Assembly: GCF_030503615.1 (NCBI RefSeq)
Contig: NZ_CP129963.1
Location: 2,170,001-2,234,000 of the forward strand
DNA length: 64,000 bases
Reading direction: 5' to 3'
From: Sphingobacterium sp. BN32
Lineage (GTDB): Bacteria > Bacteroidota > Bacteroidia > Sphingobacteriales > Sphingobacteriaceae
The position numbers were made by a program, and so were the translations under genes. Below the pieces are notes generated by a model. The model did not search any database, was not told where the DNA came from, and was given only the letters and a program-made list of their open reading frames with translations. Below are positions 50,694 through 61,300 of this stretch, piece after piece (within the stretch, counting starts at the first letter, position 1; each line of letters starts with the position of its first letter).

Positions 50694-51929
50694 ATGAATT
50701 CAGTTGAAAAACTCTTTATCAATCCAACTAATAAAAACCAAAAGCTCGCACGCACTGCGAAGAAGAAATTCAAAGTGTTGCAGGCTGTATATTTATTAGA
50801 CCGCGCTTCAGTCAACGAACTGATGTTAAATCTAGACCTAAGCTTCCCTACCCTAAATACATTAATCGTTGATTTACTAGACCAAAAATTGATTACGCAG
50901 CATGAGCGTGGTGAATCTATTGGTGGTAGGAAGCCTAATCTATATCAACTGAAGAATGAGTTGTTTCGGGTTCTTTGTATCGAGATGGATCGATTCAACA
51001 GCAGCCTTTCGTTTATCGATAATAACGGCAATTTATTAGCAAGAACGCTACGCTATCCGTTGATGCTCAGCCGCGACGTTAGCAGCCTTCCGGCTTTTAT
51101 CGATATTATCCGACAGTATGTTGCTGACCAAGGCATAGAATGGTCACAGGTGACGGGACTTTCGATTTCGATGCCCGGACTAATCAACAAGGACACCGGC
51201 GAAAACTATACCTTCTTCCATGCGGCGAACTTCAACCTGCAAACACATCTTGCGGAGACTTTCAATAAAACGACTTGTATTACAAACAGTGTGAATATTG
51301 CGTCGATTGCAGAAATGCATTATGGTCTTCTAAAAAATCGCGAAGAGGGCTTGGTTGTGTTAATTGATTGGGGAGTTTCCGTAGGCATTATTTCGGATGG
51401 TAAAGTGTTCCAAGGAAAGCATGGTTTTGCCGGGGAAATGGGGCACATCAGTTTTGTAGAAGACGGCGAACTGTGCTACTGCGGTAAACGTGGCTGTCTA
51501 GAAACTGTAGCCTCTGGCACAGCGCTCGTCAAGCGTGCAAAAAATGATATTGCAAACGGCACGCCTACATTAATTACCAATATGTTTAACGATCAGGATC
51601 TACGCCCAATTGACATCCTGAAGGCGGCAGTTGATGGCGACCAATACGCTATTGAGCTTATTTCTGATGTCAGCGCGCATTTGGGAAAGGCGATAGCGCA
51701 ATTCCTTCAGGTTTTGAATCCCGAATGTATTGTCCTATCGGGAAGCTTTGCCTCCGCAGCCTCTTTGATCACCAACCCAATACAACAGCAGATACAAACT
51801 TATACGATGGGTAAAATATCGAAAGATTGTGAGCTATATGTTTCTGAGCTATCCGACAGAGGAGCGATTCTGGGGCTTAGCCGATTCTTTATTGAAAAAT
51901 ACTTCGCCGACAAACTGAAGCTAGCTTAA
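50694..51929 (+). CDS. ROK-family transcriptional repressor (NagC/XylR type)
   Basis: 411 residues from ATG 50694; an in-frame ATG at 50652 lacks a sensible continuation. A winged-helix N-terminus (about 15-75, VLQAVYLLDRASVNELMLNL) precedes the ROK sugar-binding fold. That fold has the GLSISMPGLINKDTG phosphate-like loop, GEMGHISFVEDG and the zinc signature CYCGKRGCLETVASG. Role: represses sugar genes and is released by a sugar or sugar phosphate. It stands alone, so its regulon is not visible here. Confidence 0.92.
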   Translation: MNSVEKLFINPTNKNQKLARTAKKKFKVLQAVYLLDRASVNELMLNLDLSFPTLNTLIVDLLDQKLITQHERGESIGGRKPNLYQLKNELFRVLCIEMDRFNSSLSFIDNNGNLLARTLRYPLMLSRDVSSLPAFIDIIRQYVADQGIEWSQVTGLSISMPGLINKDTGENYTFFHAANFNLQTHLAETFNKTTCITNSVNIASIAEMHYGLLKNREEGLVVLIDWGVSVGIISDGKVFQGKHGFAGEMGHISFVEDGELCYCGKRGCLETVASGTALVKRAKNDIANGTPTLITNMFNDQDLRPIDILKAAVDGDQYAIELISDVSAHLGKAIAQFLQVLNPECIVLSGSFASAASLITNPIQQQIQTYTMGKISKDCELYVSELSDRGAILGLSRFFIEKYFADKLKLA

Positions 51930-52050
51930 GCAATGATACTGTTAAGGTTAGGTTAGGACATAATTATATTTTGTCATTTTCCTAATTTTCGAAGGCCTTA
52001 AATTCGTATTCTACAGCAATCTTGATACCTTTGCGTATTAATTCCATGCT

Positions 52051-52815
52051 ATGAGAGTATTTAATTTAAGGTCTTTCAACATTCTGTTGATCTCCACCTT
52101 AGTCCTGTTCGCTTCGTGTAAAACCTCGTATTACCAAGCTACAGTAAGCAACAAACAAATGCTTGCAATCGACAATAGTATCGCCGAAGACAGCAGCATT
52201 AGTAATTATATCGAGCCCTATAAAGTTCAGCTGGATGCAGCAATGAATCGTGTAATCGGTGTTGCACCGGAAAACATGATTCATAATCGCAATCTTCCGG
52301 AAACCAACTTAAGCAACTTCTTTATTGATGCATTATTGGCGATCGGAAAGAAAATAGATCCGGAAGTATCCTTTTCCTTGGCCACAAAAGACGGTATTCG
52401 CTCGAGCATTAAAGAAGGTGATGTAACGGTTCGAACAATTTTTGAATTAATGCCTTTTGAGAATTATGTTACGATTTTAGAATTAAAAGGTGCTGATGTA
52501 ATAACCTTAGCGAATTTTATCGCGAAGTCCAATGGTCAACCTGTGGGTAATGTTAAAATAAAGATCAAGGATAAGCAATTAGTCGCCTTTAAGATTAATA
52601 ACGAGGCCATCGACCCAAATAAGACATATAAATTAGTGACTTATGATTTCGTTGCTAATGGTGGCGATCATGTAGAAGGATTAAGCAATCCTATTCAGTC
52701 GCATACCTCATCGGAGCGTGTCAGAGAGGCTTTAATCAGTCATATTGAAGAGTTAACAAAAGCGGGTAAAAAAGTAGAAGCGAAATTAGATGGAAGAGTT
52801 GAAATCATTAAATAG
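52051..52815 (+). CDS. 5'-nucleotidase C-terminal domain lipoprotein
   Basis: 254 residues. The signal ends TLVLFASCKTSY. The remainder matches the 5_nucleotid_C domain: NLPETNLSNFFIDALLAIGK, VSFSLATKDGIRSSIKEGDV, VRTIFELMPFENYVTILELK and YKLVTYDFVANGGDHVEGL. It lacks the N-terminal metallophosphoesterase part, which is encoded by the next gene in the wrong relative order for a fusion protein. The two overlap by 26 bases. Role, with its partner: periplasmic nucleotide or sugar-phosphate hydrolysis. Confidence 0.92.
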   Translation: MRVFNLRSFNILLISTLVLFASCKTSYYQATVSNKQMLAIDNSIAEDSSISNYIEPYKVQLDAAMNRVIGVAPENMIHNRNLPETNLSNFFIDALLAIGKKIDPEVSFSLATKDGIRSSIKEGDVTVRTIFELMPFENYVTILELKGADVITLANFIAKSNGQPVGNVKIKIKDKQLVAFKINNEAIDPNKTYKLVTYDFVANGGDHVEGLSNPIQSHTSSERVREALISHIEELTKAGKKVEAKLDGRVEIIK

Positions 52816-53749
52816 AAGAGCATTCTTAAAAAGTTTGGCGGCACTGGGTGCCACAGCAAGCTTGGGCAGTCTTCCATTGGAAAGCTTTGCGAAAGCAAAG
52901 GATATTAAACTGACTATCCTACATACGAATGATGTGCATAGCCGTGTAGAGCCTTTTCCGATGGACGGGTCGCGATTCCAGGGATTAGGAGGTGTGGCGC
53001 GCCGCAGTACCTTAATCAAGAAAATCCGTGCAGCAGAGGACAATGTATTACTATTTGATGCAGGCGATATATTTCAGGGAACTCCGTATTTCAATGTGTT
53101 TGACGGGCAGGTGGAACTGGAGTTGATGTCCAAGCTAGGCTATGATGCCGGGACATTCGGCAACCATGAATTTGACAACGGATTGAATGGGTTATTGAAG
53201 CATTTTGATAAGGCTAATTTCCCTTTTGTGTCTTCGAACTATGACTTTACCGGAACCGTCATGGAAGGCAAAACAAAAGACTATTTAATATTCAATAAGC
53301 AAGGTGTGAAGATTGGAGTCTTTGCAGTCGGTGTAAATTTAGAAGGTCTCGTAGATCCAAACAGCTATAAAGGCATGAAGATTTCTGACCCAATCGAGGT
53401 TGCAAACAAAATGACGCCATTTCTGAAAAAAGAGATGAAATGCGATTTGGTCATCTGCCTGTCTCATATCGGCTATAGCTATGATACAGATCAGGTGTCG
53501 GATCTCGTCTTAGCAAAAAACAGCCGCTACATCGATCTGATCATCGGAGGCCATACACATACTTTTCTGGATAAACCTACCGAGGTTAAGAATCTGGACA
53601 ACGAAATAACATTGGTTAATCAGACTGGCCGTTCCGGTGTGAACCTAGGTCGAGTAGACTTTATTTTAAACAAGCAGAAGGGAACCAAGAAAGTCTTGGC
53701 CCAGAATTATATCATTGACGCAAGTTTGGATAAAAAATCATTCGCTTAA
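52790..53749 (+). CDS. Tat-exported metallophosphatase, 5'-nucleotidase N-domain
   Basis: 319 residues. A twin-arginine signal (NRRAFLKSLAALGATASLG) precedes the calcineurin-like fold. Metal ligands: ILHTNDVHSR, LLFDAGDIFQGTP, GTFGNHEFDNG, ICLSHIGYSYD and IIGGHTHTFLDK. Use of the Tat route suits a protein folded with its metals in the cytoplasm. The preceding gene supplies the C-terminal substrate-binding domain. Reaction: phosphomonoester hydrolysis of nucleotides. It is followed by an MFS gene 30 bases on. Confidence 0.93.
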   Translation: MEELKSLNRRAFLKSLAALGATASLGSLPLESFAKAKDIKLTILHTNDVHSRVEPFPMDGSRFQGLGGVARRSTLIKKIRAAEDNVLLFDAGDIFQGTPYFNVFDGQVELELMSKLGYDAGTFGNHEFDNGLNGLLKHFDKANFPFVSSNYDFTGTVMEGKTKDYLIFNKQGVKIGVFAVGVNLEGLVDPNSYKGMKISDPIEVANKMTPFLKKEMKCDLVICLSHIGYSYDTDQVSDLVLAKNSRYIDLIIGGHTHTFLDKPTEVKNLDNEITLVNQTGRSGVNLGRVDFILNKQKGTKKVLAQNYIIDASLDKKSFA

Positions 53750-53779
53750 TCTAATTACGTCTTTAAATAGCATAACGTA

Positions 53780-54997
53780 TTGAAATCACTTCTTAGACTC
53801 TATATAAATTCCTATAAAGGTTTATCTCCGGCAGCTTGGTTATTGGCATTGGTCATGTTGATCAACCGTACCGGCTCGATGGTAATTCCGTTTTTGGGGA
53901 TTTACATGTCTGAGGAGTTACATTTCAGCAAGCCTCAGATAGGGATTGTACTGGGCTGTTTTGGATTGGGTTCGGTTTGTGGATCCTGGCTGGGCGGCTG
54001 GCTTACAGATCGATTGGGAAGCTATAAGGTCCAGATTTGGAGTTTAATTGGCGTAATTCCCTTATTTCTTATTCTCCCCAATTTCCGGACATTCGAAGGC
54101 TTAGCATTTATGATTTTCAGTCTTTCCCTGGTTGCCGATGTATTTCGTCCGGCAAACTCGGTTTCCGTTGCGCGTTATGCAAAACCTGAGAATATCACAC
54201 GGGCTTATTCCCTAAACCGCATGGCGGTCAATCTAGGTTTTTCGATCGGCCCTGCATTAGGTGGATTTCTGGCTGGGTTTTCTTACGACTGGATCTTTTA
54301 CGGTAATGCTATAGGTGCTGCTGTCGCTGCCGTAGTTTTTGTGTACTTCTTCCGTAATCGTGCGCCGAAGTCGAATCTTCAGGAAGTTCATAAGCGAAGT
54401 CTCGACAAGGATGAGGCTCCGGAACGTAGCGCCTACCGAGATGGCTTATTTATCGTATTCAGCGTATTCTGCTGCTTTTTCTCGATGGCGTTCTTTCAGT
54501 TATTAGGAACTCTATCTCTTTTCTATAAAGAAGTTCACTTGTTGAATACTGGACAAATAGGTTTATTACTAGGATTTAGTGGATTTGTGATTGTACTATT
54601 TGAAATGGTTTTGGTTCATCTAGTAGAACATCGATTCAGCGTTCGCCAAATTATGCTCTGGGGTACTGCCATCGCTGGACTCTCCTATCTGATGCTCAAT
54701 ATTGATTTTGGAATTGCTTGGCTATTCTTTGCGATGTTCTTATTGTCTACTGGAGAAATGCTGACCTTGCCTTTCACTGCAACAGTCGCCATTCAACGAG
54801 CGGGAAAAAGAAATCAAGGTGCTTATATGGGACTCAATTCCCTATCCTTTGCGACAGCGAACATCTTTGCGGCATACATCGGAACCTATTTGGCAGAACA
54901 TTATGGCTACTCTACACTTTGGTTAGTGACTGGATCGACGTTGATCTTATGCGGGTTTGGCTTCTATTGGATTATCGGGAAGATGAAAACAGTTTAA
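53780..54997 (+). CDS. MFS transporter
   Basis: 405 residues from a TTG start; no in-frame ATG precedes it because a stop lies just upstream. Twelve membrane helices are visible, with the MFS A motif [18 protein letters not shown] between helices 2 and 3 and a charged central loop (about 195-220). The substrate is unknown. Its 30-base spacing after the nucleotidase genes suggests transport of a phosphate-free product such as a nucleoside, which is an inference only. Its end overlaps the recR end by four bases. Confidence 0.9.
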   Translation: MKSLLRLYINSYKGLSPAAWLLALVMLINRTGSMVIPFLGIYMSEELHFSKPQIGIVLGCFGLGSVCGSWLGGWLTDRLGSYKVQIWSLIGVIPLFLILPNFRTFEGLAFMIFSLSLVADVFRPANSVSVARYAKPENITRAYSLNRMAVNLGFSIGPALGGFLAGFSYDWIFYGNAIGAAVAAVVFVYFFRNRAPKSNLQEVHKRSLDKDEAPERSAYRDGLFIVFSVFCCFFSMAFFQLLGTLSLFYKEVHLLNTGQIGLLLGFSGFVIVLFEMVLVHLVEHRFSVRQIMLWGTAIAGLSYLMLNIDFGIAWLFFAMFLLSTGEMLTLPFTATVAIQRAGKRNQGAYMGLNSLSFATANIFAAYIGTYLAEHYGYSTLWLVTGSTLILCGFGFYWIIGKMKTV

Positions 54998-55608
54998 CCT
55001 ACATTACGTTCGTAGGGAACACGTGTTGCAATGGAACGTCCGAGCGTAATTTCATCGACATATTCCAATTCACCTCCGAAGGAAATCCCACGTGCAATCG
55101 TACTGATCTGAATTTGAAACTCCCGCAGCTTACGGTATAAATAGAATATGGTGGTATCACCTTCCATTGTTGCGCTCAGGGCCAAGATTACTTCTTGAAT
55201 TTCACCATTGCGAACACGTTCAACAAGACCTTCGATTTTCAGGTCCGCAGGTCCAACGCCCTCCATGGGAGAAATCAATCCACCTAAGACATGGTACACT
55301 CCATTAAACTGGTTGGTATTCTCAATGGCCATCACATCACGAGTGTCTTCCACAACGCAAACTAAGCTATGATCGCGTTTTTGAGAGCTACATATCTCAC
55401 ATGTATCGTGATCAGAAATATTAAAACAGGTCTTACAATACTTAATGTCGCTTTTCAGCCGATCCAACGAATTAGTAAAACGCGAAACATCAGCGTCAGA
55501 TTGCTTCAACAAGTGCAAAACTAACCGGAGCGCAGTCTTCTTCCCTACCCCTGGCAACTTCCCAAACTCCTCTACGGCTTGTTCTAATAGTTTAGATGAA
55601 AAATTCAT
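54994..55608 (-). CDS. recR: Recombination mediator protein RecR
   Basis: 204 residues. Helix-hairpin-helix ([20 protein letters not shown]), Cys4 zinc finger ([19 protein letters not shown]) and Toprim domain ([37 protein letters not shown]). It acts with RecF and RecO to load RecA at gaps. It is convergent with and overlaps the MFS gene by four bases; no terminator separates them. Confidence 0.97.
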   Translation of the reverse strand: MNFSSKLLEQAVEEFGKLPGVGKKTALRLVLHLLKQSDADVSRFTNSLDRLKSDIKYCKTCFNISDHDTCEICSSQKRDHSLVCVVEDTRDVMAIENTNQFNGVYHVLGGLISPMEGVGPADLKIEGLVERVRNGEIQEVILALSATMEGDTTIFYLYRKLREFQIQISTIARGISFGGELEYVDEITLGRSIATRVPYERNVG

Positions 55609-55704
55609 TCTCCAAAATTACAAAATAATAGGAAATAACAAGTGGTTGTATCATTAACGATGACAACCACATTCTTACACTATGAATAAAATTATTAGAT
55701 GACT

Positions 55705-56982
55705 TTAGAAGTCCCTATAATCCCATGTTCCTCGGTAGGGTCTCGTCTTGAGATTGTTGGCATAAGCATTATCAAACTCCTCTTTTCTAGGATCCCATTT
55801 TAATGGCTTTTGAAGCTGATAAGCAATATTAATCGCATTACATACCGTAGCAGTGCGATGTCCGATTTCGACGTCGCATATTGGCTTAGAACGCTTTTTA
55901 ATTGCGTCAATAAAATCCCTATAGTGGTTTTCGGAGTAATAGACTTTTCGGTCTTTTTCCGGAATAACGAGCTTTGGCAGGTTTCCCTTGTCAGAAGTTA
56001 GAAACTCTCGCGATACTTCAATCTTACCTTCCGTCCCTAAGAATTGAATAGCATTGAATTTTCCCCAAGATTTGTGATGTACTTTTATTCCATTCTTGTA
56101 AGTATAATACAGACCTTCTTTAGCGTTCGATTGATCTGGTGGAGTGAATGATACAGGGCCCGAATGATCCATATCAAGTGCCCACTGCACAATATCAAAC
56201 ATGTGTGCTCCCCAATCAGTGATATATCCACCGCCAAAGCCGTGGTATAGACGCCACATAGCCCACTCCTTTGCGTCCAATAAGGGACTCAGCACCGGAT
56301 GGTATCCCCGATATAGCGACGGGCCAATCCACATATCCCAATCCAGATGTGCAGGAGCCTCCAACCAGGGCAAATCGCATTCTTTTACTGGCTCACCGAC
56401 CGACACATTTACTTCTTTGATATCGCCGATGTAGCCATTTCGTATTAAGTCAGCTGCTTGACGGAAGTTGTAGTAAGAACGTTGCATGCTACCGGTCTGC
56501 AATACTCGCTTGTATTTGCGAACCGCATCGACCATCGCCCGACCTTCATCAATAGTGAGAGCAAGCGGCTTCTCACAATAGATATCCTTGCCTGCCTTTG
56601 CAGCATGAACCACGTGCAGGGCATGCCAGTGATCGGGCGATGCGATAATGACCGCATCAACGTCTTTGCGTTCTAACAATTCACGATAATCCTTATAGCC
56701 TTGTACCTGATGTCCTGATTTTTCGGCATTTGCTTTATTCGCATTCTCCAGAAATCGATTGAGTTTGCTGCTATCGACATCAGCCGCTGCAACGATCATG
56801 GTTTCTGGAAGCGCCATATGCCCTCTGAGAAGCGTACCTACTTGCTTCCCTACGCCAATATATCCCAAGTTAATGCGATCGCTCGGGGCTATAAAACCAT
56901 TGCCCCCTAGTACGTGTCTCGGAAGTATTGTAAATGCTGCTGCAGCAAGTGCAGTTGAGCTAATAAATTTACGTCTGTTCAT
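55705..56982 (-). CDS. Tat-exported Gfo/Idh/MocA-family oxidoreductase
   Basis: 425 residues from ATG 56982; the TTG at 57006 adds only eight residues. A twin-arginine signal (NRRKFISSTALAAAAFTILP) precedes a Rossmann domain (RINLGYIGVGKQVGTLLRGH, GYKDYRELLERKDVDAVIIA) with the EKPLALTIDEG active-site Lys motif, then an open-sheet C-domain (WMIGP-type WDMWIGPSLYRG and GGYITDWGAHMFDIVQWALD). Family members act on sugars with NAD(P). Some Bacteroidota homologues with Tat signals bind NAD tightly and are glycoside hydrolases (GH109-like) or participate in periplasmic glycan oxidation. Its substrate is not clear. Confidence 0.92.
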   Translation of the reverse strand: MNRRKFISSTALAAAAFTILPRHVLGGNGFIAPSDRINLGYIGVGKQVGTLLRGHMALPETMIVAAADVDSSKLNRFLENANKANAEKSGHQVQGYKDYRELLERKDVDAVIIASPDHWHALHVVHAAKAGKDIYCEKPLALTIDEGRAMVDAVRKYKRVLQTGSMQRSYYNFRQAADLIRNGYIGDIKEVNVSVGEPVKECDLPWLEAPAHLDWDMWIGPSLYRGYHPVLSPLLDAKEWAMWRLYHGFGGGYITDWGAHMFDIVQWALDMDHSGPVSFTPPDQSNAKEGLYYTYKNGIKVHHKSWGKFNAIQFLGTEGKIEVSREFLTSDKGNLPKLVIPEKDRKVYYSENHYRDFIDAIKKRSKPICDVEIGHRTATVCNAINIAYQLQKPLKWDPRKEEFDNAYANNLKTRPYRGTWDYRDF

Positions 56983-57181
56983 TCTTAGGTTTAGTTGTTT
57001 GCTCAAATAGGTTTATTTCCTAAATATAATTAGAGGCAGCCGATTTTCAAAATTGGGCATATCATTTGACTACATTTTCTTGATAAAAACAACGGTTTAA
57101 CGTTCGAAAATTATTAAGAAAACGTTATATTACATCGAAGCTTCCCCATGGAAAGGAGGCTGAAAGGAATAAACAATTAGT

Positions 57182-57886
57182 ATGATAAAAGACGATAAAA
57201 TTAGAAACTCCTTTGCTAATAAGAATTGGCAGGAAATAAAAGTAAAAGACTCTTGGCAAATCTTTAAAATCATGTCCGAGTTTGTTGATGGATTTGAAAA
57301 ATTAGCGAAGATAGGTCCTTGTGTTTCCATCTTTGGATCAGCGAGAACGCCAGATGAGCATAAATATTACCAAATGACGGTTGAGATTGCAAAATTGTTA
57401 GCGGAACGTGGGTATGGCGTGATCTCTGGTGGTGGACCTGGAATTATGGAAGCAGCCAATAAGGGTGCTTATAACGCCGGTGGAAAGTCGGTAGGCTTAA
57501 ATATCGAGCTACCGCATGAGCAATTCCATAATAGATACATTGATCGCGATAAACTGCTAGAATTTAATTATTTCTTCGTTCGCAAAGTGATGTTCATGAA
57601 GTACTCTCAGGGTTACATCGTTCTTCCCGGAGGATTTGGCACTATGGACGAGCTGTTCGAAGCGATTACATTAATACAAACGGGTAAGATTGCTCGGTTC
57701 CCGATCGTCTTGGTTGGTTCAGAATATTGGAGTGGGCTATTCGACTGGATTACCAATACAATGCTGACCAACAAGTATATCTCGGAAGAAGATCTGATGT
57801 TGTATCGTCTGGTAGATACAGCCGAGGAAGCAACGGAACATATCTTCCGATTCTACGACAAGTATTTATTGAAACCAAACTTCTAA
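57182..57886 (+). CDS. LOG-family protein (TIGR00730-type)
   Basis: 234 residues. Nucleotide-binding motifs ISGGGPGIMEAANKGA and PGGFGTMDELFEAITLIQTGK are the LOG signatures (PGGxGTxxE). Members are nucleotide 5'-monophosphate phosphoribohydrolases (cytokinin-activating LOG) or relatives of bacterial nucleosidase PpnN. It starts with ATG 57182 and is followed 15 bases later by a small hypothetical gene. Confidence 0.92.
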   Translation: MIKDDKIRNSFANKNWQEIKVKDSWQIFKIMSEFVDGFEKLAKIGPCVSIFGSARTPDEHKYYQMTVEIAKLLAERGYGVISGGGPGIMEAANKGAYNAGGKSVGLNIELPHEQFHNRYIDRDKLLEFNYFFVRKVMFMKYSQGYIVLPGGFGTMDELFEAITLIQTGKIARFPIVLVGSEYWSGLFDWITNTMLTNKYISEEDLMLYRLVDTAEEATEHIFRFYDKYLLKPNF

Positions 57887-57901
57887 TCCCAAAACGACAA
57901 C

Positions 57902-58291
57902 ATGTCACATACAGATTTAAAGAGCTATTTGCTCGGTAAGTGGAATCTTAGTTTTCGTGGATCCCAAACCGGCGAACATATCGAAGCTGATTTCCATCCG
58001 GAATGCGAAGGAAGGACCTATTATCAGTTCAATGAAGATCAAAGCGGTTCAGATAAGTTTTATATCTATAACGAAGGTTCTTGTGGGGAGCAGCCAAGCA
58101 GCAATTTCTCCTGGGAATTAAGAGACAATATACTCGTTCGGAATGAAAGCATTTCCGAAGAAGATTTTGTTGCTGTCGCAGAGTATGAAGTGTATCCCAT
58201 TGATGAAAATGAAATGGAATGGCGCATACAGATTCTTTCCGATGATGAGGAACAACAGCTGTTTATGATGAAATGGCGTAGAGCAGAGTAA
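57902..58291 (+). CDS. Small hypothetical protein
   Basis: 129 residues, acidic, no signal peptide. Alternating strands (LGKWNLSFRGSQTGEHIEAD; YYQFNEDQSGSDKFYIY; EWRIQILSDDEEQQLFMMKW) suggest a lipocalin-like beta barrel, which fits the ...GKWNL start. I do not recognise the family. It is probably co-transcribed with the LOG gene and followed by a terminator. Confidence 0.65.
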   Translation: MSHTDLKSYLLGKWNLSFRGSQTGEHIEADFHPECEGRTYYQFNEDQSGSDKFYIYNEGSCGEQPSSNFSWELRDNILVRNESISEEDFVAVAEYEVYPIDENEMEWRIQILSDDEEQQLFMMKWRRAE

Positions 58292-58314
58292 AAACGAAGT
58301 CCTTCCCCATAAAA

Positions 58315-58342
58315 AAATCCCCGCTGTTGGCAGCGGGGATTT
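58315..58342. terminator. Bidirectional terminator
   Basis: AAATCCCCGCTG/CAGCGGGGATTT, 12-bp perfect stem, loop TTGG, with A-run before and T-run after. It serves the LOG operon and the convergent Oar-like gene. Confidence 0.9.
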
Positions 58343-58375
58343 TTATTTTCAATCAGTTTAAAACTGAAATCTCTA

Positions 58376-61300
58376 TTAGAATGAATATCTCAAACCAACC
58401 ATTGCACTCCAAGTAGTTGAAGTTCTAGTTGCTGGCAAGTATGGACGTTTAACCATTTCACCTTTATCATCCAATAACATTTGGAATTGAGGATTTGCAA
58501 CTGCATTTCTGCTCACACGGCCTAAGATTGCTCTACCGTTAGTGTACATCCAGTCTTGAACTCCCCACTCCGAATTAAGTAAGTTTCCAACGTTGATGAT
58601 ATCAAGAGTAAATTGAAGTTTATCTTCTTTAGTTACTACATCTTTCAAGATGTTTTGAGTCCAACGAACGTCAAATCTGTTCAACCAAGGTAATAAGAAA
58701 GCATTTCTTGGTGCAATTTTACCTCTGTATTCTTCTAGATCATTCAAAGTGATATACTCGTCGAAAGCCTTTCTTTGATCTTCAACAGAATATCTAACCG
58801 ATCCGTCTTTGTTAAGGATGTTAGCAAAGTTCAAATCACTAGATTCTTTAGGGATGAACGTTAAATCATTCGAAATACCATCACCGTTTAAGTCATAGCT
58901 GTGGTATAATGAATATCTTCCTTGGTGAGAACCGTTGTAATAAATACCTAATGTTGTGTTCTGAATCGTGTAGCTTAAGTTTGCAACAACGCGGTGCGGA
59001 ACTGCGAAATCAGAAATACTTAAGAAATCTTGGTTAGGCGAGTTGATAACTGGAGAACCTCCCCATGCTGAACTTGCACTTGAGCCAGCATTCGCAGAAA
59101 CTTCTTCTGCTTCTGAATACGTGTAGAACAATGATCCAGAAAGACCGTTCCATGGAGCAACTGAAGCACCAACCGTAGCTGAGAAAGCATAACCTTTAGA
59201 CTTCGTATTTGTTAATACGGTCGCGTTGTTAGCACCGATCGCTGTGTTGTATTGGTAAGATGCTGCGTTTGGATAGAAATCTCTATCAACACCTGCATAG
59301 TCCATTTTCACAGTCGAAGCTTTTCTGTTCGCTCCTAATTGGAATACGCCATTGATATCTTTTGTATATAAGATGTCTGTAGTTAAAGTAACTGGCGAGT
59401 TAGGAATTTTGTAATCAGCAGCGATGCTTGATCTCCATACAGACGGCATTTTGAAGTTTTTGTCAACAAGAGCAAATGATGATGGAGCACCATCTTTTGG
59501 AGTCTTGATAAACACATTCTCTGCACCTGCAGGAACATTGTTCAAATGATAGTAGATATCTTCTGGGTGGAATCTAACATTGCCAATCCATCCTTTGATT
59601 TGATCGTATGATCCTGGCTCGATTGTATTTTGTAATACGCCGGCACCTGTTGGCATGTTAGTTAACCATACAAAAGGAACACGTCCTGTGAAAATACCTG
59701 TACCACCACGAAGCGTTAATGAACGATCTCCGAATACGTCATAGTTAAATCCTAAACGTGGAGAAACCATTAGCTTTTGGTTCGGCCATTTCCCAGAATT
59801 ATAGTGCGTTGGATTTCCATCAACATCTAACAATTCCAACGCGTCGATTGACGGGTTAGCTGTTAATTTGTTCATGTAGATTGGCATTTCTAAACGGATA
59901 CCAGCAGTAACGTTAAAACGATCTGTAACCGAAATACGGTCTTGTACGTAAGCTGATGCTAGTCCGAAGTTAATTCTAGAATAAGTATCTTGGTTCTCGT
60001 AAGGATAGGTCAAACCGTACATGATTGGAGCTACCTCTGCTGAAGTACCAGTTTTCAAGAAGTCTTCAACCGATGCATAACGGTAGTACCCTGTACCCAT
60101 ACGAGTATAAGAGTTACCAAATTTCTGAACGTCGAATGCGATACCTCCAGTGAATGAGTGCTTACCTGTGTTGTAAGTCAAGTTGTTTGTAAATGAGAAG
60201 TTATCGTTGATAACGTCATTTAAATATGAGAACAACTCCGTACCGAAACTGATGTAGTTACCACCTGTTGCACTACCATCCCAAATATCAACAAACGGGA
60301 ATAATTTATCGCTTGGCGTTTTTCTTGTATCTTGAATCTTCGAGTAAGTAAACAAGAATTTATTAGACAATTGCGAAGTGAAGTTAGAGTTTAACTCAGC
60401 AGTAAATGAGCTAACGATGTTATTGAAAGCGTAGTTACCATTTTGGAAGGTAATCGAGTTCTCACTCACACGACCCCATGAAGAGCGTGGTTGAGGACCT
60501 GAAGAAGCATTCGCAACTTGCATAGACTCACCATTTAAGTAATTAAAACGGAATGCAGCCTTATGCTTATCATTGATGTTCCAGTCAACTCTTGCTAAGA
60601 ATTTATAACCAAATTGCTCTGCTGTGTTTGCATAGCCTTCATAAGCACCCGGATCATAACCGAATTGGTTGATCAAGTGATTCTTAACTGCATCAAGGTC
60701 AGAACGTTTAACACGAGTAATATTCTTCTCGATGTTCATTGTTCCATCTTCGGAAGGAACCCAAAGGTTAGCTCCTGAAGCGTTGATACCTGTTGATTTT
60801 TCCTTCTCACCACTTACAAAAAAGAACAACTTGTTTTTAATGATTGGACCGCCTAATGTAAAGCCATAGTTTTGTTTTGTACCAGGCTCGTACTTGATGG
60901 TCTCTTTATTAATTTTAAAACCTGTTAAGTTTTCGTTGTTGTAGAAACCATAAATCGATCCGTGGAAATCATTAGTACCTGATTTCGTAACCGCGTTAAT
61001 ACCAGCACCTGTAAAACCAGATTGCGTGATATCAAATGGAGCAATATTTACGGAAATTTCTTGAATAGCATCAAGTGAAATAGGCTGAGCATTTCCACCT
61101 GGAAGCGCGTTTGAACTTAAACCAAAACCGTTATTGAAGTTTGCACCGTCAATTTGTAAGTTGTTGTATCTCGCATCTCTACCTGCGAATGAGTTTCCGT
61201 TTGCTTGAGGAGTCAAACGTGTAAACTCAGTAATACTTCTACTAACTTGCGGTAGTTCTTGAATTTGCTTTAATCCAACGTTCGTCGATGCGCCAGTTTT

